Below are positions 1-8,897 of a stretch of 64,000 bases of DNA, piece after piece. How positions within the stretch are numbered: position 1 is the first letter of the stretch; every line of letters starts with the position of its first letter. The notes under the pieces are model-generated. The model searched no databases, had not been told where the DNA came from, and saw nothing but the letters and a program-made list of their open reading frames with translations. The DNA comes from DATFVA01 sp963832355. Lineage in GTDB: Bacteria > Bacteroidota > Ignavibacteria > Ignavibacteriales > Ignavibacteriaceae. The translations under genes were made by a program, and so were the position numbers. The DNA is taken from the NCBI GenBank assembly GCA_963832355.1, contig CAWHTX010000010.1:124001-188000 (forward strand), in the 5' to 3' direction.

Positions 1-1
1 T

Positions 2-754
2 TCATCACAAAAAATTTCTGTAATTATTATTACTAAAAACGAAGAAAACAATATAGAAGACTGCCTTAAGTCGGTACAATGGGCAGATGAAATAATTATT
101 GTGGATTCGGAGAGTAACGATACTACTGTGGAAATAGCCGGAAAATACACGCAGAAAATATACACCAGGAAGTGGGAGGGATATTCAAAGCAAAAGCAGT
201 ATGCACTTTCACTTGCATCGAATGACTGGGTAATGAGTCTGGATGCGGATGAGAGAGTAACGGTTGAGTTGAAAGATGAAATACAATCGGGACTCAGCGA
301 GGATTACAACGGTTTCAGCATTTCGCGCAGGAATTATTTTTTAGGAAAACATATTACCGGCTGCGGCTGGGATAATGATTATCAACTAAGACTTTTTAAG
401 AAGGCGGAAACTTCTGTTACCGATAGGTTTGTGCACGAGTCGTTTGAAGTCAATGGTAAGATTGGAAAGTTTGAGAACAGGATCGACCACTATTCTTACA
501 GATCCCTGAAGGATGCAATAGCTAAGATGAACAACTACTCTACACTTGAGGCAAAACAGAAATATCAGACTAAAAAAGTTAGTCCCATAGATTTTGTAAT
601 CCACCCGGCCAGCGCCTTCCTTCAGTATTTTATTGTGAGGAAAGGCTACAGAGACGGTAAATACGGACTGATGGTGTCTCTCCTTCATGCAATGACCAAT
701 ATGCAGATCTATATGAAGATATGGGAACTGAGGAAGAGGGAGAACCTGTCTTGA
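2..754 (+). CDS. Glycosyltransferase family 2, WaaE/LgtF-like (5' end cut off)
   Basis: The reading frame is open from the first bases of the window, so the start codon lies upstream; a GTG at 101 is internal, because the residues before it (ISVIIITKNEEN, then DEIIIVDSESND) are the conserved GT-A nucleotide-binding start of family 2 enzymes. About 250 residues are visible. The DAD acid motif is at visible residues 81-83 (SLDADER), followed by the RRNYFLGK and VHESFEV blocks and the C-terminal KGYRDGKYG region typical of the LPS-core beta-glucosyltransferase group (WaaE/KdtX/LgtF). It probably adds a sugar to lipid A core or another envelope glycan at the inner face of the cytoplasmic membrane. 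Its TGA stop overlaps the TTG start of the next glycosyltransferase, so the two are co-translated. The exact sugar and acceptor cannot be read from the sequence. Confidence 0.88.
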   Translation, partial: SSQKISVIIITKNEENNIEDCLKSVQWADEIIIVDSESNDTTVEIAGKYTQKIYTRKWEGYSKQKQYALSLASNDWVMSLDADERVTVELKDEIQSGLSEDYNGFSISRRNYFLGKHITGCGWDNDYQLRLFKKAETSVTDRFVHESFEVNGKIGKFENRIDHYSYRSLKDAIAKMNNYSTLEAKQKYQTKKVSPIDFVIHPASAFLQYFIVRKGYRDGKYGLMVSLLHAMTNMQIYMKIWELRKRENLS

Positions 755-1860
755 AGATCCTGCTGACAAATGATGCCCGAAATATTGCCGGTGGTGAAAA
801 TTATGTTCTCTACCTTGCAGACGGTCTTTCAGCGAAGGGTCACGAAATACTTATTGCGCCCCTTGACGGTTCTGAGCTGGAAAAGACAGCCCGGGAGAAA
901 GGCTATGAAACGTTCGGAATTCCCTACGGTGCACATGGCAGGGAGTTTAATGCCATCCGGTTGATGATAAAAGCTCTTAAAGGTAAAGATATCGATATAG
1001 TTCATACTAACTCGAATCTTGACAGAACGATAGCGGCGGCGGCAGGGAAGTTTATCGGGGCGAAGAACATTTCCACTATTCACAGCTGTCTCTCAATAAA
1101 TCGTAATCTTATTCACTGGTATAGAAATAAATATCTGATCAACCATTTCACACCTGTAGGACATTCGACAAAAAAAATAATGGTTGAAACCGATAAAATA
1201 TCTCCGGAAAAAATAACCGTTGTTCATATAGGTATTCCTGATGGAAAAATCAAAAGGACCGAAGAAGGGAGGAAGAAAGTAAGAGGAGAATTCGGGCTCA
1301 CTGAAAACAATATCCTGCTGGGGAGTCTATCACGTCTCGTGGAATTTAAGGGGCACCGTTTTCTGCTGAAGGCATTCAAAGAATTGGTAGAAAAAGGCAA
1401 TAACGATCTCAGGCTGATGATAGCGGGTGAAGGTGAGCTGAAAGAAAGTCTTATCCTGCTGACGAGGGAATATAATTTACAGGACAAAGTTATCTTTGCA
1501 GGAGCAAGGAGTGATGTAAATGATATACTTTCCTCTTTCGACATATTTACACAGTTTTCTATAGATGCCGGCGGGGAAACTTTCCCGGTTGCGATCATAG
1601 AAGCAATGTCGGCAGGATTACCGGTAGTCGGGAGCAGAGTAGGAGACATCGAATATCTTATTGATGATAAAAAGAACGGATACCTTGTCGTGCCGGAGAA
1701 TATCTCTGAATTCAACGAAAGTATTTCGTATTTAATAAAGAGCGGAGAATTGAGAAGTGAGATGGGGACGGCTTCTCGGGAAAAATTCATAAACGAATTC
1801 ACCCTTGAAAAAATGATAAATAATATGGAGATTGTTTACAGTAAGGTAGTATCAAAGTAA
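751..1860 (+). CDS. Glycosyltransferase family 4 (GT-B fold)
   Basis: A protein of about 369 residues with the GT-B layout. The N-terminal Rossmann half begins KILLTNDARNIAGGENYVL, with the glycine-rich acceptor loop. The C-terminal half has LGSLSRLVEFKGH, MIAGEGEL and the nucleotide-sugar-binding EX7E motif (E276 to E284, GETFPVAIIE). I chose the TTG at 751: it overlaps the upstream stop as TTGA, has AGGAAGAGGGAG just upstream, and places the family-typical KILL strand at the N terminus. An in-frame ATG at 721 would add ten acidic residues encoded by that ribosome-binding site. With the preceding gene it probably builds an LPS or other surface glycan. Its stop overlaps the next start by one base (TAATG). 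Sugar specificity is unknown. Confidence 0.9.
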   Translation: MKILLTNDARNIAGGENYVLYLADGLSAKGHEILIAPLDGSELEKTAREKGYETFGIPYGAHGREFNAIRLMIKALKGKDIDIVHTNSNLDRTIAAAAGKFIGAKNISTIHSCLSINRNLIHWYRNKYLINHFTPVGHSTKKIMVETDKISPEKITVVHIGIPDGKIKRTEEGRKKVRGEFGLTENNILLGSLSRLVEFKGHRFLLKAFKELVEKGNNDLRLMIAGEGELKESLILLTREYNLQDKVIFAGARSDVNDILSSFDIFTQFSIDAGGETFPVAIIEAMSAGLPVVGSRVGDIEYLIDDKKNGYLVVPENISEFNESISYLIKSGELRSEMGTASREKFINEFTLEKMINNMEIVYSKVVSK

Positions 1861-2984
1861 TGAAACAAAAAATCCTCATTGCCCCTAATAGCTTTAAAGA
1901 AGTGGCCGACTCGGATAAAGTTGCAGCTCTGTTCAGCAAATATCTAGACGGCGGATCATTTGAGACCGGTAACCTGCCTGTCTCCGACGGAGGTGATGGT
2001 TTCCTGAATGTCTGCAGTGCAGTTTTTAATCTTGAAATGCTCCGTTATAATATTTCAACTCCTTATAACGAATCGAAGTTTGAATGTGAAGCAGGGTATG
2101 ACAGGGAAGCGCGGAAAATATATATAGAATCGGCCAGGGTGCTTGGTTTGAAAGTAATACCGGAGGATAAAAGAAGTCCCCTGATCATATCCTCAAAGGG
2201 TATGGGGGATATGCTTGCCGCTATAAAAAATGATATAGATAAGGGGAGTATTCAGGTGGATGAGGTGGTAATTGGCGTGGGAGGTACTGGTACAAGCGAT
2301 CTTGGGTTGGGAGTGTGCTCCCGTTTTGGTCTTGAGCTTTATGATATATTTGGAAAAAAAGACCGTGTCATACCTGAATATTTTTACAGGATAAAGGATA
2401 TAAAGTGGGATGAACCCGTGCTCCCTTTCAAAATTACAACAGTGATTGATGTTGAAAATCCCCTTTTAGGTAAGAAAGGAGCGGCCCGGACTTTCGGTCC
2501 TCAGAAGGGAGCAGATAAGGGTGAGATAGAAGTAATGGAACTTGGATTTACTAAAATTGTTAACATCTTAAAAAACAAGGGATTAAAAAGATCCTTTGAT
2601 GAATTATCAGGGGCAGGCGGCGGACTTGCGGCGGGACTCCATTTATTCTTTAACGCCTCCTCAATAAAAGCTGAAAAATTTATAATTGAAGAGTTAAAGC
2701 TTGAAGATAAAATAAAAGATTTTGACATTGTGATAACCGGAGAGGGAAATTTTGATGAACAGACACTCGATGGAAAAGGAGCGGGTATCGTGCTCCGGAT
2801 GGCTTCCAGGCAAAATAAGAGAGTTATTCTTTGCTGCGGGAATGTTGAAAACAAGGTGAAAGATAAACTGGGAGAAATTGATATAATCGAATTAACTTCC
2901 TTTTTCGACAGCAGGGAGGAATCAATTAAAAATTTTGAAAAGGGTATAGAATTGGCGAGCGGGAAGATAAAATCACTCTTATAA
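1860..2984 (+). CDS. Glycerate kinase (GarK/GlxK type)
   Basis: A 374-residue protein matching the type 1 glycerate kinase family in length and motifs: APNSFKE at the N terminus, VSDGGDGF, the glycine-rich GVGGTGTSDLGLG loop, GAGGGLAAG, and ITGEGNFDEQTLDGKG near residue 295. Family members phosphorylate D-glycerate with ATP, most giving 2-phosphoglycerate that enters glycolysis. The ATG shares a base with the stop of the glycosyltransferase upstream, so it probably sits at the end of that transcript although the functions look unrelated. No terminator is visible before thyA. The family assignment is firm; the position of phosphorylation (2- or 3-) is inferred from family. Confidence 0.9.
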   Translation: MKQKILIAPNSFKEVADSDKVAALFSKYLDGGSFETGNLPVSDGGDGFLNVCSAVFNLEMLRYNISTPYNESKFECEAGYDREARKIYIESARVLGLKVIPEDKRSPLIISSKGMGDMLAAIKNDIDKGSIQVDEVVIGVGGTGTSDLGLGVCSRFGLELYDIFGKKDRVIPEYFYRIKDIKWDEPVLPFKITTVIDVENPLLGKKGAARTFGPQKGADKGEIEVMELGFTKIVNILKNKGLKRSFDELSGAGGGLAAGLHLFFNASSIKAEKFIIEELKLEDKIKDFDIVITGEGNFDEQTLDGKGAGIVLRMASRQNKRVILCCGNVENKVKDKLGEIDIIELTSFFDSREESIKNFEKGIELASGKIKSLL

Positions 2985-3063
2985 TTTGGTTTTACCGCTT
3001 CATCATTTTTTAGTAAATTTCAATAAATAACAATTCATCTGAAAAAGAAAAAAGAAGGCATCT

Positions 3064-3903
3064 ATGCAGCAATATCTTGACCTGGTAAAACTAGTGATGG
3101 AAAACGGAGTAAGAAAACCCACAAGGACGGGTGTGGATACTATTTCATATTTTGCCGCGTTTTACCGTGTGGATTTATCCGAAGGGTTCCCCTTGCTGAC
3201 AACAAAGAAGATGCACTGGAAATCTTTGCTGCATGAAGTTCTTTGGTACCTCTCAGGAGAAGATCATATCCGAAACCTCAGGCAGCATACAAAAATATGG
3301 GATGCCTGGGCTGATGAAGAAGGTAATCTTGAAACCGCTTATGGATATTATTGGAGAAAATTCCCGAGCGCACAGAAGAATAAGGAAGGAAAATGGGAGG
3401 TTCATGAAGTTGATCAGATAAAGTATGTAATTGACCAGCTTAAAAAGAATCCTTACAGCAGAAGGCTCGTTGTTACGGCATGGGAACCCGGGAATGCAAC
3501 CACCAGCAAACTGCCTCCCTGTCATTATTCATTTGCTTTTAATGTATCCGACGGGAAGCTTAACTGCCACCTTACACAGAGATCAGGTGATATTGCACTT
3601 GGTATACCTTTTAATCTCGCAGCGTATTCAATTCTGACGCAGATCATCGCACAGGAAACAAACCTGGAGCTTGGATTTTTTGCTCATACAATTATCGATG
3701 CGCATATTTATGTTGCTGATAAGGGAAGTGAGATGGAGAGATATGATCACCTTGAAGGATTAAAAGAGCAGTTAAAAAGAAAGCCCCTGCCGCTGCCCAG
3801 ACTAAAGATTGCCAGGAAACCGATTGATCAGCTGACATTTGATGATTTTGAACTGATCGGCTATGAACACCAAGAACCGATAAAATTTGAGGTTGCCGTT
3901 TGA
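3064..3903 (+). CDS. thyA: Thymidylate synthase
   Basis: A 279-residue ThyA that makes dTMP from dUMP using 5,10-methylenetetrahydrofolate, producing dihydrofolate. The fold's motifs are in order: RTGVDTIS, TTKKMHWKS, EVLWYLSG, AYGYYWRKF, SRRLVVTAW, the catalytic PPCH with nucleophile Cys153, QRSGDIALGIPFN (dUMP binding), and HTIIDAHIY. The start is an ATG preceded by GAAAAAAGAAGG. TAAATTTC at 3014-3021 resembles a Bacteroidota -7 promoter element and may start this transcript. The next gene is dihydrofolate reductase, whose start overlaps this stop as TTGA. The pairing is functional, since DHFR recycles the dihydrofolate made here. Confidence 0.97.
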   Translation: MQQYLDLVKLVMENGVRKPTRTGVDTISYFAAFYRVDLSEGFPLLTTKKMHWKSLLHEVLWYLSGEDHIRNLRQHTKIWDAWADEEGNLETAYGYYWRKFPSAQKNKEGKWEVHEVDQIKYVIDQLKKNPYSRRLVVTAWEPGNATTSKLPPCHYSFAFNVSDGKLNCHLTQRSGDIALGIPFNLAAYSILTQIIAQETNLELGFFAHTIIDAHIYVADKGSEMERYDHLEGLKEQLKRKPLPLPRLKIARKPIDQLTFDDFELIGYEHQEPIKFEVAV

Positions 3904-4379
3904 AGATTGTGATAATTTCGGCCGTTGCCCGAAATGGTGTGATTGGACGATCGAACGGGGAAATGCCATGGCACGTTAAAGAGGAATTTCAGCATTTCAA
4001 GAAAACTACTCTGGGTTTCCCTATTATAATGGGACGAAAAACCTTTGAAACTCTCGGCAAACCGCTGAAGGACAGGCTGAATGTTGTGGTTACGAATCAG
4101 CCCGATTATAAGCTGCCTTACGAAGAAGTGAAAATATTCAGAGCCCTCACCGATGCAATTGAAGCAGTATCTGAAACAAATCCCGAAAAAATTTTTATAA
4201 TAGGAGGCGGACAGGTTTACCGTCAGGCGATGGAATTTGCTGATGAAATGATCATATCCATAATGAAATTTGATGCTGAAGGGGATGTTTATTTCCCCGA
4301 GATTGATACCGCCAGATGGAAGGAAGCAGCAAGAGAAATAAGAGATCAGTTTGATATCATAACTTATGTTAAGAAATAA
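3900..4379 (+). CDS. folA: Dihydrofolate reductase
   Basis: A 159-residue DHFR, the usual size for a chromosomal enzyme. It reduces dihydrofolate to tetrahydrofolate with NADPH. Visible motifs are SAVARNGVIG, the MPWH segment, the substrate-protonating acid Glu29 (position of E. coli Asp27), IIMGRKTFETLG for the NADPH pyrophosphate, and IFIIGGGQVYRQAM. The start is TTG at 3900, which overlaps the thyA stop; the protein then begins KIVIISAV, exactly where the first beta strand should start, so no upstream start is needed. The stop overlaps the mutL ATG by one base. thyA, folA and mutL therefore look translationally coupled. Confidence 0.96.
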   Translation: MKIVIISAVARNGVIGRSNGEMPWHVKEEFQHFKKTTLGFPIIMGRKTFETLGKPLKDRLNVVVTNQPDYKLPYEEVKIFRALTDAIEAVSETNPEKIFIIGGGQVYRQAMEFADEMIISIMKFDAEGDVYFPEIDTARWKEAAREIRDQFDIITYVKK

Positions 4380-6214
4380 TGACTAAGATAAAAATTCTGC
4401 CCGAAAATATAGCCAATAAAATTGCTGCCGGTGAGGTTGTTCAGCGGCCGGAATCTGTGGTAAAAGAGCTGATGGAAAATTCTATAGATGCTGCTGCAGA
4501 TACAATAGAGGTTATGATAAAACGTGCGGGAAAATCTCTTATTCAGGTCTGCGACAATGGTACCGGAATGACGGAAGACGATGCTTTATTATGCATTCAG
4601 AAACATGCAACAAGCAAAGTATTTACGTATGCTGATCTTGAATCGATTTCCACATTGGGTTTCCGCGGTGAGGCATTAAGTTCCGTTGCGGCTGTTGCCC
4701 AGGTTGAAATTAAGACAGAGACGAAAAACGAGGATATTGGTACTCTCATCCGTATTGAAGATGGAAGAAATATAACAAAGGAGAAAGGCTCTTTCCCGAA
4801 GGGAACCTGTATAGCTGTAAAAAATCTTTTTTTTAATACTCCTGCGAGAAGAAATTTTCTTAAATCGGATGTGACGGAGATGAAGCACATTGTTGATACC
4901 TTTAACAGGGCAGCTATAAGTCATCCCGATCTTACATTTAAACTTTATAACGATGATCAGCTCATCTTTAATTATGCCCCTGGAGATCTTCCTGACAGGA
5001 TAAAACAGGTTTTTGCCGAAAATATGATGGAGGCTCTGCTTCCGGTGGAAGAACGGACAGATTTCCTTAATGTGTACGGATATATCGGGAAGCCGGCTCT
5101 GCTGAAAAAGAGCAGAGGCGAACAGTACCTCTTTCTAAATTCCCGCTATGTTTTGAGCAGGCAGATAAATCATGCAGTGTTTACGGCATATGATACCCTG
5201 CTTGAAAAAGGCGACTATCCTTTCTTTATTATTTTTATTGAGATTGATCCGCGTAAAACAGATGTGAATATACATCCTTCTAAGCTTGAGGTACGTTTCG
5301 ATGACGAAAGGGATGTGTATAATTTCGTTCTGGCAGTAATAAAAAAAGGTCTGGGTACAGGTGAAGTTGTTCCCGGGATGTCTTATACCGGAAGGACTGA
5401 TTTCCCCGATGATCCTGAAAGTTTCAGACGGACCGGCAGGAATGATCTTTCCGGCACCCGGGATTACAGGAACTCTCAGGATGTCGCTAGAACGAACTTT
5501 ACGGAACAGGATATCGACCTTATTTTCCGGACCATACCCGATAACATGATCAAGGTACCCGAAGGTGAAACTTCTCATCCCTTTGAAAGTAGTCCTCAGG
5601 AGGTTTATCATGAATTGCCGGGAGAGGAGTCGGGACGTTTTCCGGTTGAACCGGCTTTTATAGTACAGCTTCATAATAAGTACATCCTTTCGCAGATTAA
5701 AACCGGACTGATGGTGATTGATCAGCACACTGCACATAAAAGAGTATTATATGAGAAGGCATTAAAGAGGGTGGATGCCGATCTTCCATTTTCGCAGCAG
5801 CTGCTTTTCGCTAAAACGATCGATCCGGGAGCAAAAATTATAACTGTGCTGAAAGAGATAAACACATATCTGGTTAAGCTGGGTTTTGAACTGAAGTTTT
5901 TCAGTAAAAATACTGTTGTAATTGAAGGTGTGCCCGAGGATGTTAAGCAGGATTCAGAAGAAAAAGTACTTATGGAGCTTGTATACGATTTTATGCAGAA
6001 TCGGGGTGAAAATGAGGATACTAAGGACATCATTGCAAGGGCCTATTCCGCCAGAGCTGCAATAAAGGCGGGTGAAAGACTTTCAGAAAAAGAAATGAGA
6101 CTCCTCATCGACCAGCTTTTTGCTACGTCTATGCCTTATGTTTGTCCTGACGGGCATCCTACCATTGTGAAAGTATCACTTGATGAATTTGACAGGAGGT
6201 TCGGCAGATCATAA
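4379..6214 (+). CDS. mutL: DNA mismatch repair protein MutL
   Basis: A 611-residue MutL that links MutS recognition to strand removal. The N-terminal GHKL ATPase covers about residues 1-330: IAAGEVVQRPESVVKEL, DNGTGM, ATSKVFTYADLES, GFRGEALSS, FFNTPARRNFL. A polar linker runs to about 430 and a C-terminal dimerisation domain to the end. The C-terminal endonuclease signature is altered. DQHT at 448-451 is followed by Lys454 where endonuclease-type MutL has Glu; the later ACR-type site reads SAR at 557-559; and the CPHGRP box reads CPDGHP at 589-594. Nicking activity may therefore be lost or changed. The start overlaps the folA stop (TAATG). About 65 bp separates it from the mutase. Confidence 0.95.
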   Translation: MTKIKILPENIANKIAAGEVVQRPESVVKELMENSIDAAADTIEVMIKRAGKSLIQVCDNGTGMTEDDALLCIQKHATSKVFTYADLESISTLGFRGEALSSVAAVAQVEIKTETKNEDIGTLIRIEDGRNITKEKGSFPKGTCIAVKNLFFNTPARRNFLKSDVTEMKHIVDTFNRAAISHPDLTFKLYNDDQLIFNYAPGDLPDRIKQVFAENMMEALLPVEERTDFLNVYGYIGKPALLKKSRGEQYLFLNSRYVLSRQINHAVFTAYDTLLEKGDYPFFIIFIEIDPRKTDVNIHPSKLEVRFDDERDVYNFVLAVIKKGLGTGEVVPGMSYTGRTDFPDDPESFRRTGRNDLSGTRDYRNSQDVARTNFTEQDIDLIFRTIPDNMIKVPEGETSHPFESSPQEVYHELPGEESGRFPVEPAFIVQLHNKYILSQIKTGLMVIDQHTAHKRVLYEKALKRVDADLPFSQQLLFAKTIDPGAKIITVLKEINTYLVKLGFELKFFSKNTVVIEGVPEDVKQDSEEKVLMELVYDFMQNRGENEDTKDIIARAYSARAAIKAGERLSEKEMRLLIDQLFATSMPYVCPDGHPTIVKVSLDEFDRRFGRS

Positions 6215-6244
6215 ATAATGCTTCAATAAAGACTTATATCTTAT

Positions 6245-6252
6245 TATCTTTG
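6245..6252 (+). promoter_or_regulatory. Possible -7 promoter element (TATCTTTG)
   Basis: TATCTTTG fits TAnnTTTG, the -7 element of Bacteroidota housekeeping promoters, and lies 30 bp before the mutase start in an AT-rich gap. No convincing -33 TTG partner is seen. Use of this element in this lineage is assumed. Confidence 0.28.
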
Positions 6253-6281
6253 TAATTATTAAATAGAAAGAAGGAATTAAA

Positions 6282-7937
6282 ATGCCGGATAAAGATTATC
6301 AGGAAAGACGAAAAGAATATGATGAGAAAGCAGCGAAAGCAAAGAACACAGGAATGAAATTTACCACCGTCAGTGGAAGTGATGTTGATGTATTATACGG
6401 ACCTGATGACATTGAAAATATAAACTATCTCAGCGAGATCGGCTTCCCCGGAGAATATCCTTATACAAGAGGAATTCATGCGAACGGTTACCGCGGAAGA
6501 ATATGGACGATGAGACAGTTTGCCGGGTTTGGAACTCCTGAAGATACGAACGAAAGGTTTCATTACCTGCTGAATCACGGTCAGACGGGATTATCCGTTG
6601 CATTCGATCTTCCAACTTTAATGGGATGGGATTCGGATGCCCCGTTGAGTGAAGGTGAGGTTGGTATATGCGGCGTAGCTATATCCTCGCTTGAAGATAT
6701 GGAGATACTTTTCAATAAGATCCCGCTTGATAAGGTTTCAACCTCTATGACAATAAATTCTCCTGCCGCAATGATCTTTGCTTTTTACCTGGCGGTAGCT
6801 GCAAAGCAGGGAGTTGATTTTAAAAACCTGCGTGGTACTTTGCAGAACGATATTCTTAAGGAATATATTGCTCAGAAAGAATATATATACCCTCCGCAGC
6901 CTTCGATGAGGATTATTGTTGATATGATAGATTACTGCGCACGCGAAGTCCCTCAGTGGAACCCGGTTTCAGTGAGCGGTTATCATATCAGGGAGGCAGG
7001 CTCAACTTCTGTTCAGGAGCTTGCTTATACGCTTGCCGACGGTTTTGCGTATATCGAAGCCTGTATGGATAGAGGGATGGATGTGGATGAATTTGCCCCC
7101 AGGATATCTTTCTTCTTTAATTCGCATCTTGATTTCTTTGAGGAGATTGCCAAGTTCAGAGCTGCCAGAAAAATTTATGCGAAGAGAATGCGTGAAAAAT
7201 ACGGGGCAAAAAACCCCAGGTCGTGGTGGCTTAGATTCCACACACAAACTGCGGGATGTACTCTTACTGCACAGCAGCCGGAAAATAATATTGTAAGGAC
7301 AGCATACCAGGCGCTGGCCGGAGTACTGGGCGGCACGCAGTCGCTTCATACAAACTCAATGGATGAAACTCTTGCACTTCCCAGTGAGAAAGCTGTTAAA
7401 ATTGCATTAAGAACTCAGCAGCTTATCGCTTATGAGACGGGGGTTATAAACACCGTTGACCCGCTCGGCGGAAGCTACTTTGTTGAAGCGCTTACGGAAA
7501 AGATGGTAAAGGGAGCAAATGAAATTTTTAACCAGGTAGATTCCCTGGGAGGAGTAATACCTGCGATAGAGGCAGGCTATTTCCAGAAGGAAATTGCAGA
7601 TGCCGCTTACCGTTACCAGAGAGAGGTAGAGAAAAAAGAAAAATTTATAGTGGGTGTTAATGAGTTTATTGAGAAGGATGAGAAGATAGACATTCCGATC
7701 CTTTATATTTCGCCCGAAGTTGAAAAGAAGCAGAAGAAAAGACTCGGTGAACTTAAACAAAACAGGAGTCAGGCTGCAGTTGAAGAAAGTCTGCGGGAAA
7801 TAAAAGAAGCCGGTATTAATGGGAATAACCTTATGCCTGTATTCCTGAAAGCTGCTCAGAATTACGTCACGCTTGGTGAAATGATCAATGAACTAAAGGA
7901 AGTTTTCGGTATATACGAGGAAACCGCCGTTTTTTAA
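6282..7937 (+). CDS. Methylmalonyl-CoA / acyl-CoA mutase large subunit, catalytic domain only
   Basis: A 551-residue adenosylcobalamin-dependent acyl-CoA mutase catalytic (TIM barrel) subunit. It carries YTRGIHANGYRGRIWTMRQ, GQTGLSVAFDLPT, STSMTINSPAAM, QNDILKEY, SGYHIREAG (His235, position of the catalytic His244 of Propionibacterium), HTQTAGCTLTAQQP and QSLHTNSMDE. There is no C-terminal cobalamin-binding domain with the DxHxxG motif, so a separate small subunit must exist outside this window. The residue matching specificity-determining Tyr89 is Phe80, as in isobutyryl-CoA mutase, whereas the partner Arg207 is kept as Arg210. The substrate is therefore uncertain between methylmalonyl-CoA and another branched acyl-CoA. 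The start has AGAAAGAAGGA upstream. Confidence 0.92.
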   Translation: MPDKDYQERRKEYDEKAAKAKNTGMKFTTVSGSDVDVLYGPDDIENINYLSEIGFPGEYPYTRGIHANGYRGRIWTMRQFAGFGTPEDTNERFHYLLNHGQTGLSVAFDLPTLMGWDSDAPLSEGEVGICGVAISSLEDMEILFNKIPLDKVSTSMTINSPAAMIFAFYLAVAAKQGVDFKNLRGTLQNDILKEYIAQKEYIYPPQPSMRIIVDMIDYCAREVPQWNPVSVSGYHIREAGSTSVQELAYTLADGFAYIEACMDRGMDVDEFAPRISFFFNSHLDFFEEIAKFRAARKIYAKRMREKYGAKNPRSWWLRFHTQTAGCTLTAQQPENNIVRTAYQALAGVLGGTQSLHTNSMDETLALPSEKAVKIALRTQQLIAYETGVINTVDPLGGSYFVEALTEKMVKGANEIFNQVDSLGGVIPAIEAGYFQKEIADAAYRYQREVEKKEKFIVGVNEFIEKDEKIDIPILYISPEVEKKQKKRLGELKQNRSQAAVEESLREIKEAGINGNNLMPVFLKAAQNYVTLGEMINELKEVFGIYEETAVF

Positions 7938-7940
7938 TTA

Positions 7941-8819
7941 ATGTTCAGACAGGTTTTAAAACTTATAAGGATACCCCAGTGGATCAAAAACTTTTTTGTT
8001 TTTGTTCCACTGGTATTCTCTTTAAACCTTTTCAGGGGAAATTATTTCTTAACATCCTTGCTCGGTTTTGCGGCATTCTGCCTGACTTCAAGCATAGTTT
8101 ATATAATTAATGATATTGCAGATGTTGAAGCAGACCGCGCTCATCCGAAGAAAAAGAACAGACCGATTGCATCCGGAAAGATATCGCCCAAACAGGGATT
8201 AGTTATTTCATTTTTCTTTGCCGTTGCTGCTGCGGTTATTTGCCTGTTTGCCGACACCAACTTCGTCCTTCTTCTCATACTTTTTTTCCTGATAAATGTT
8301 CTTTACTCGATGAAGCTGAAACACATCGTACTTCTTGATATCTTCAGCATTGCTGCCGGTTTCCTGATCAGGGTACTTGCGGGCGCTGTTATAATAAATG
8401 TAGCAATTTCAAGCTGGCTTGTTTTAACCACGATGTTTATTTCACTATTTCTGGCAGTGATGAAGAGACACTCTGAACTTGAAGTGGTTGCTAACGGTTC
8501 GAACGCTGAGACAAGGAAAGTACTGGCCTTTTATTCTCTGAACTTTGCTGATCAGATAGCTACTGTTACCGCAGCGGGAGTTATTATTTGTTATGCCCTT
8601 TATACAGTTGCGGAAAGAACTATAACGGTATTCGGGACGGATAATCTCATTTACACAACCCCTTTTGTGGTTTTCGGTATATTCAGGTATATGTTCCTTG
8701 TTTATATGAATAAGCAGGGAGAGAATACAACACAGTTATTGATATCTGATATACAGATGATTATTACAGTAATCCTTTATGCAGCGGTAACTTTGTTGAT
8801 CATTTACGGTCCATTTTAA
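7941..8819 (+). CDS. UbiA-family prenyltransferase, decaprenyl-phosphate phosphoribosyltransferase-like
   Basis: A 292-residue integral membrane protein with about eight hydrophobic helices. The UbiA Mg-pyrophosphate motif is NDIADVEADRAHPKKKNRPI (N57, D58, D61, D65). The N-terminal RIPQWIKNFFVFVPL and the second-motif region YSMKLKHIVLLDI place it with the DPPR-synthase subgroup, which transfers phosphoribose from PRPP to polyprenyl phosphate on the way to decaprenyl-phosphoarabinose-type donors. It lies 3 bp after the mutase stop and is probably on the same transcript. UbiA relatives act on many acceptors, so the subgroup is likely but not proven. Confidence 0.82.
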   Translation: MFRQVLKLIRIPQWIKNFFVFVPLVFSLNLFRGNYFLTSLLGFAAFCLTSSIVYIINDIADVEADRAHPKKKNRPIASGKISPKQGLVISFFFAVAAAVICLFADTNFVLLLILFFLINVLYSMKLKHIVLLDIFSIAAGFLIRVLAGAVIINVAISSWLVLTTMFISLFLAVMKRHSELEVVANGSNAETRKVLAFYSLNFADQIATVTAAGVIICYALYTVAERTITVFGTDNLIYTTPFVVFGIFRYMFLVYMNKQGENTTQLLISDIQMIITVILYAAVTLLIIYGPF

Positions 8820-8897
8820 GAGAGATTTTTTATATTAAATATATGCGCTACTTTAATACTGCTATAGACCCGAGGAATAAATTCAGAGCGGAAAACA

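Noticed and set aside
721..750. Upstream ATG start for the family 4 glycosyltransferase
   Set aside because: The extra residues are encoded by the purine-rich ribosome-binding site, and family homology begins exactly at the TTG at 751.
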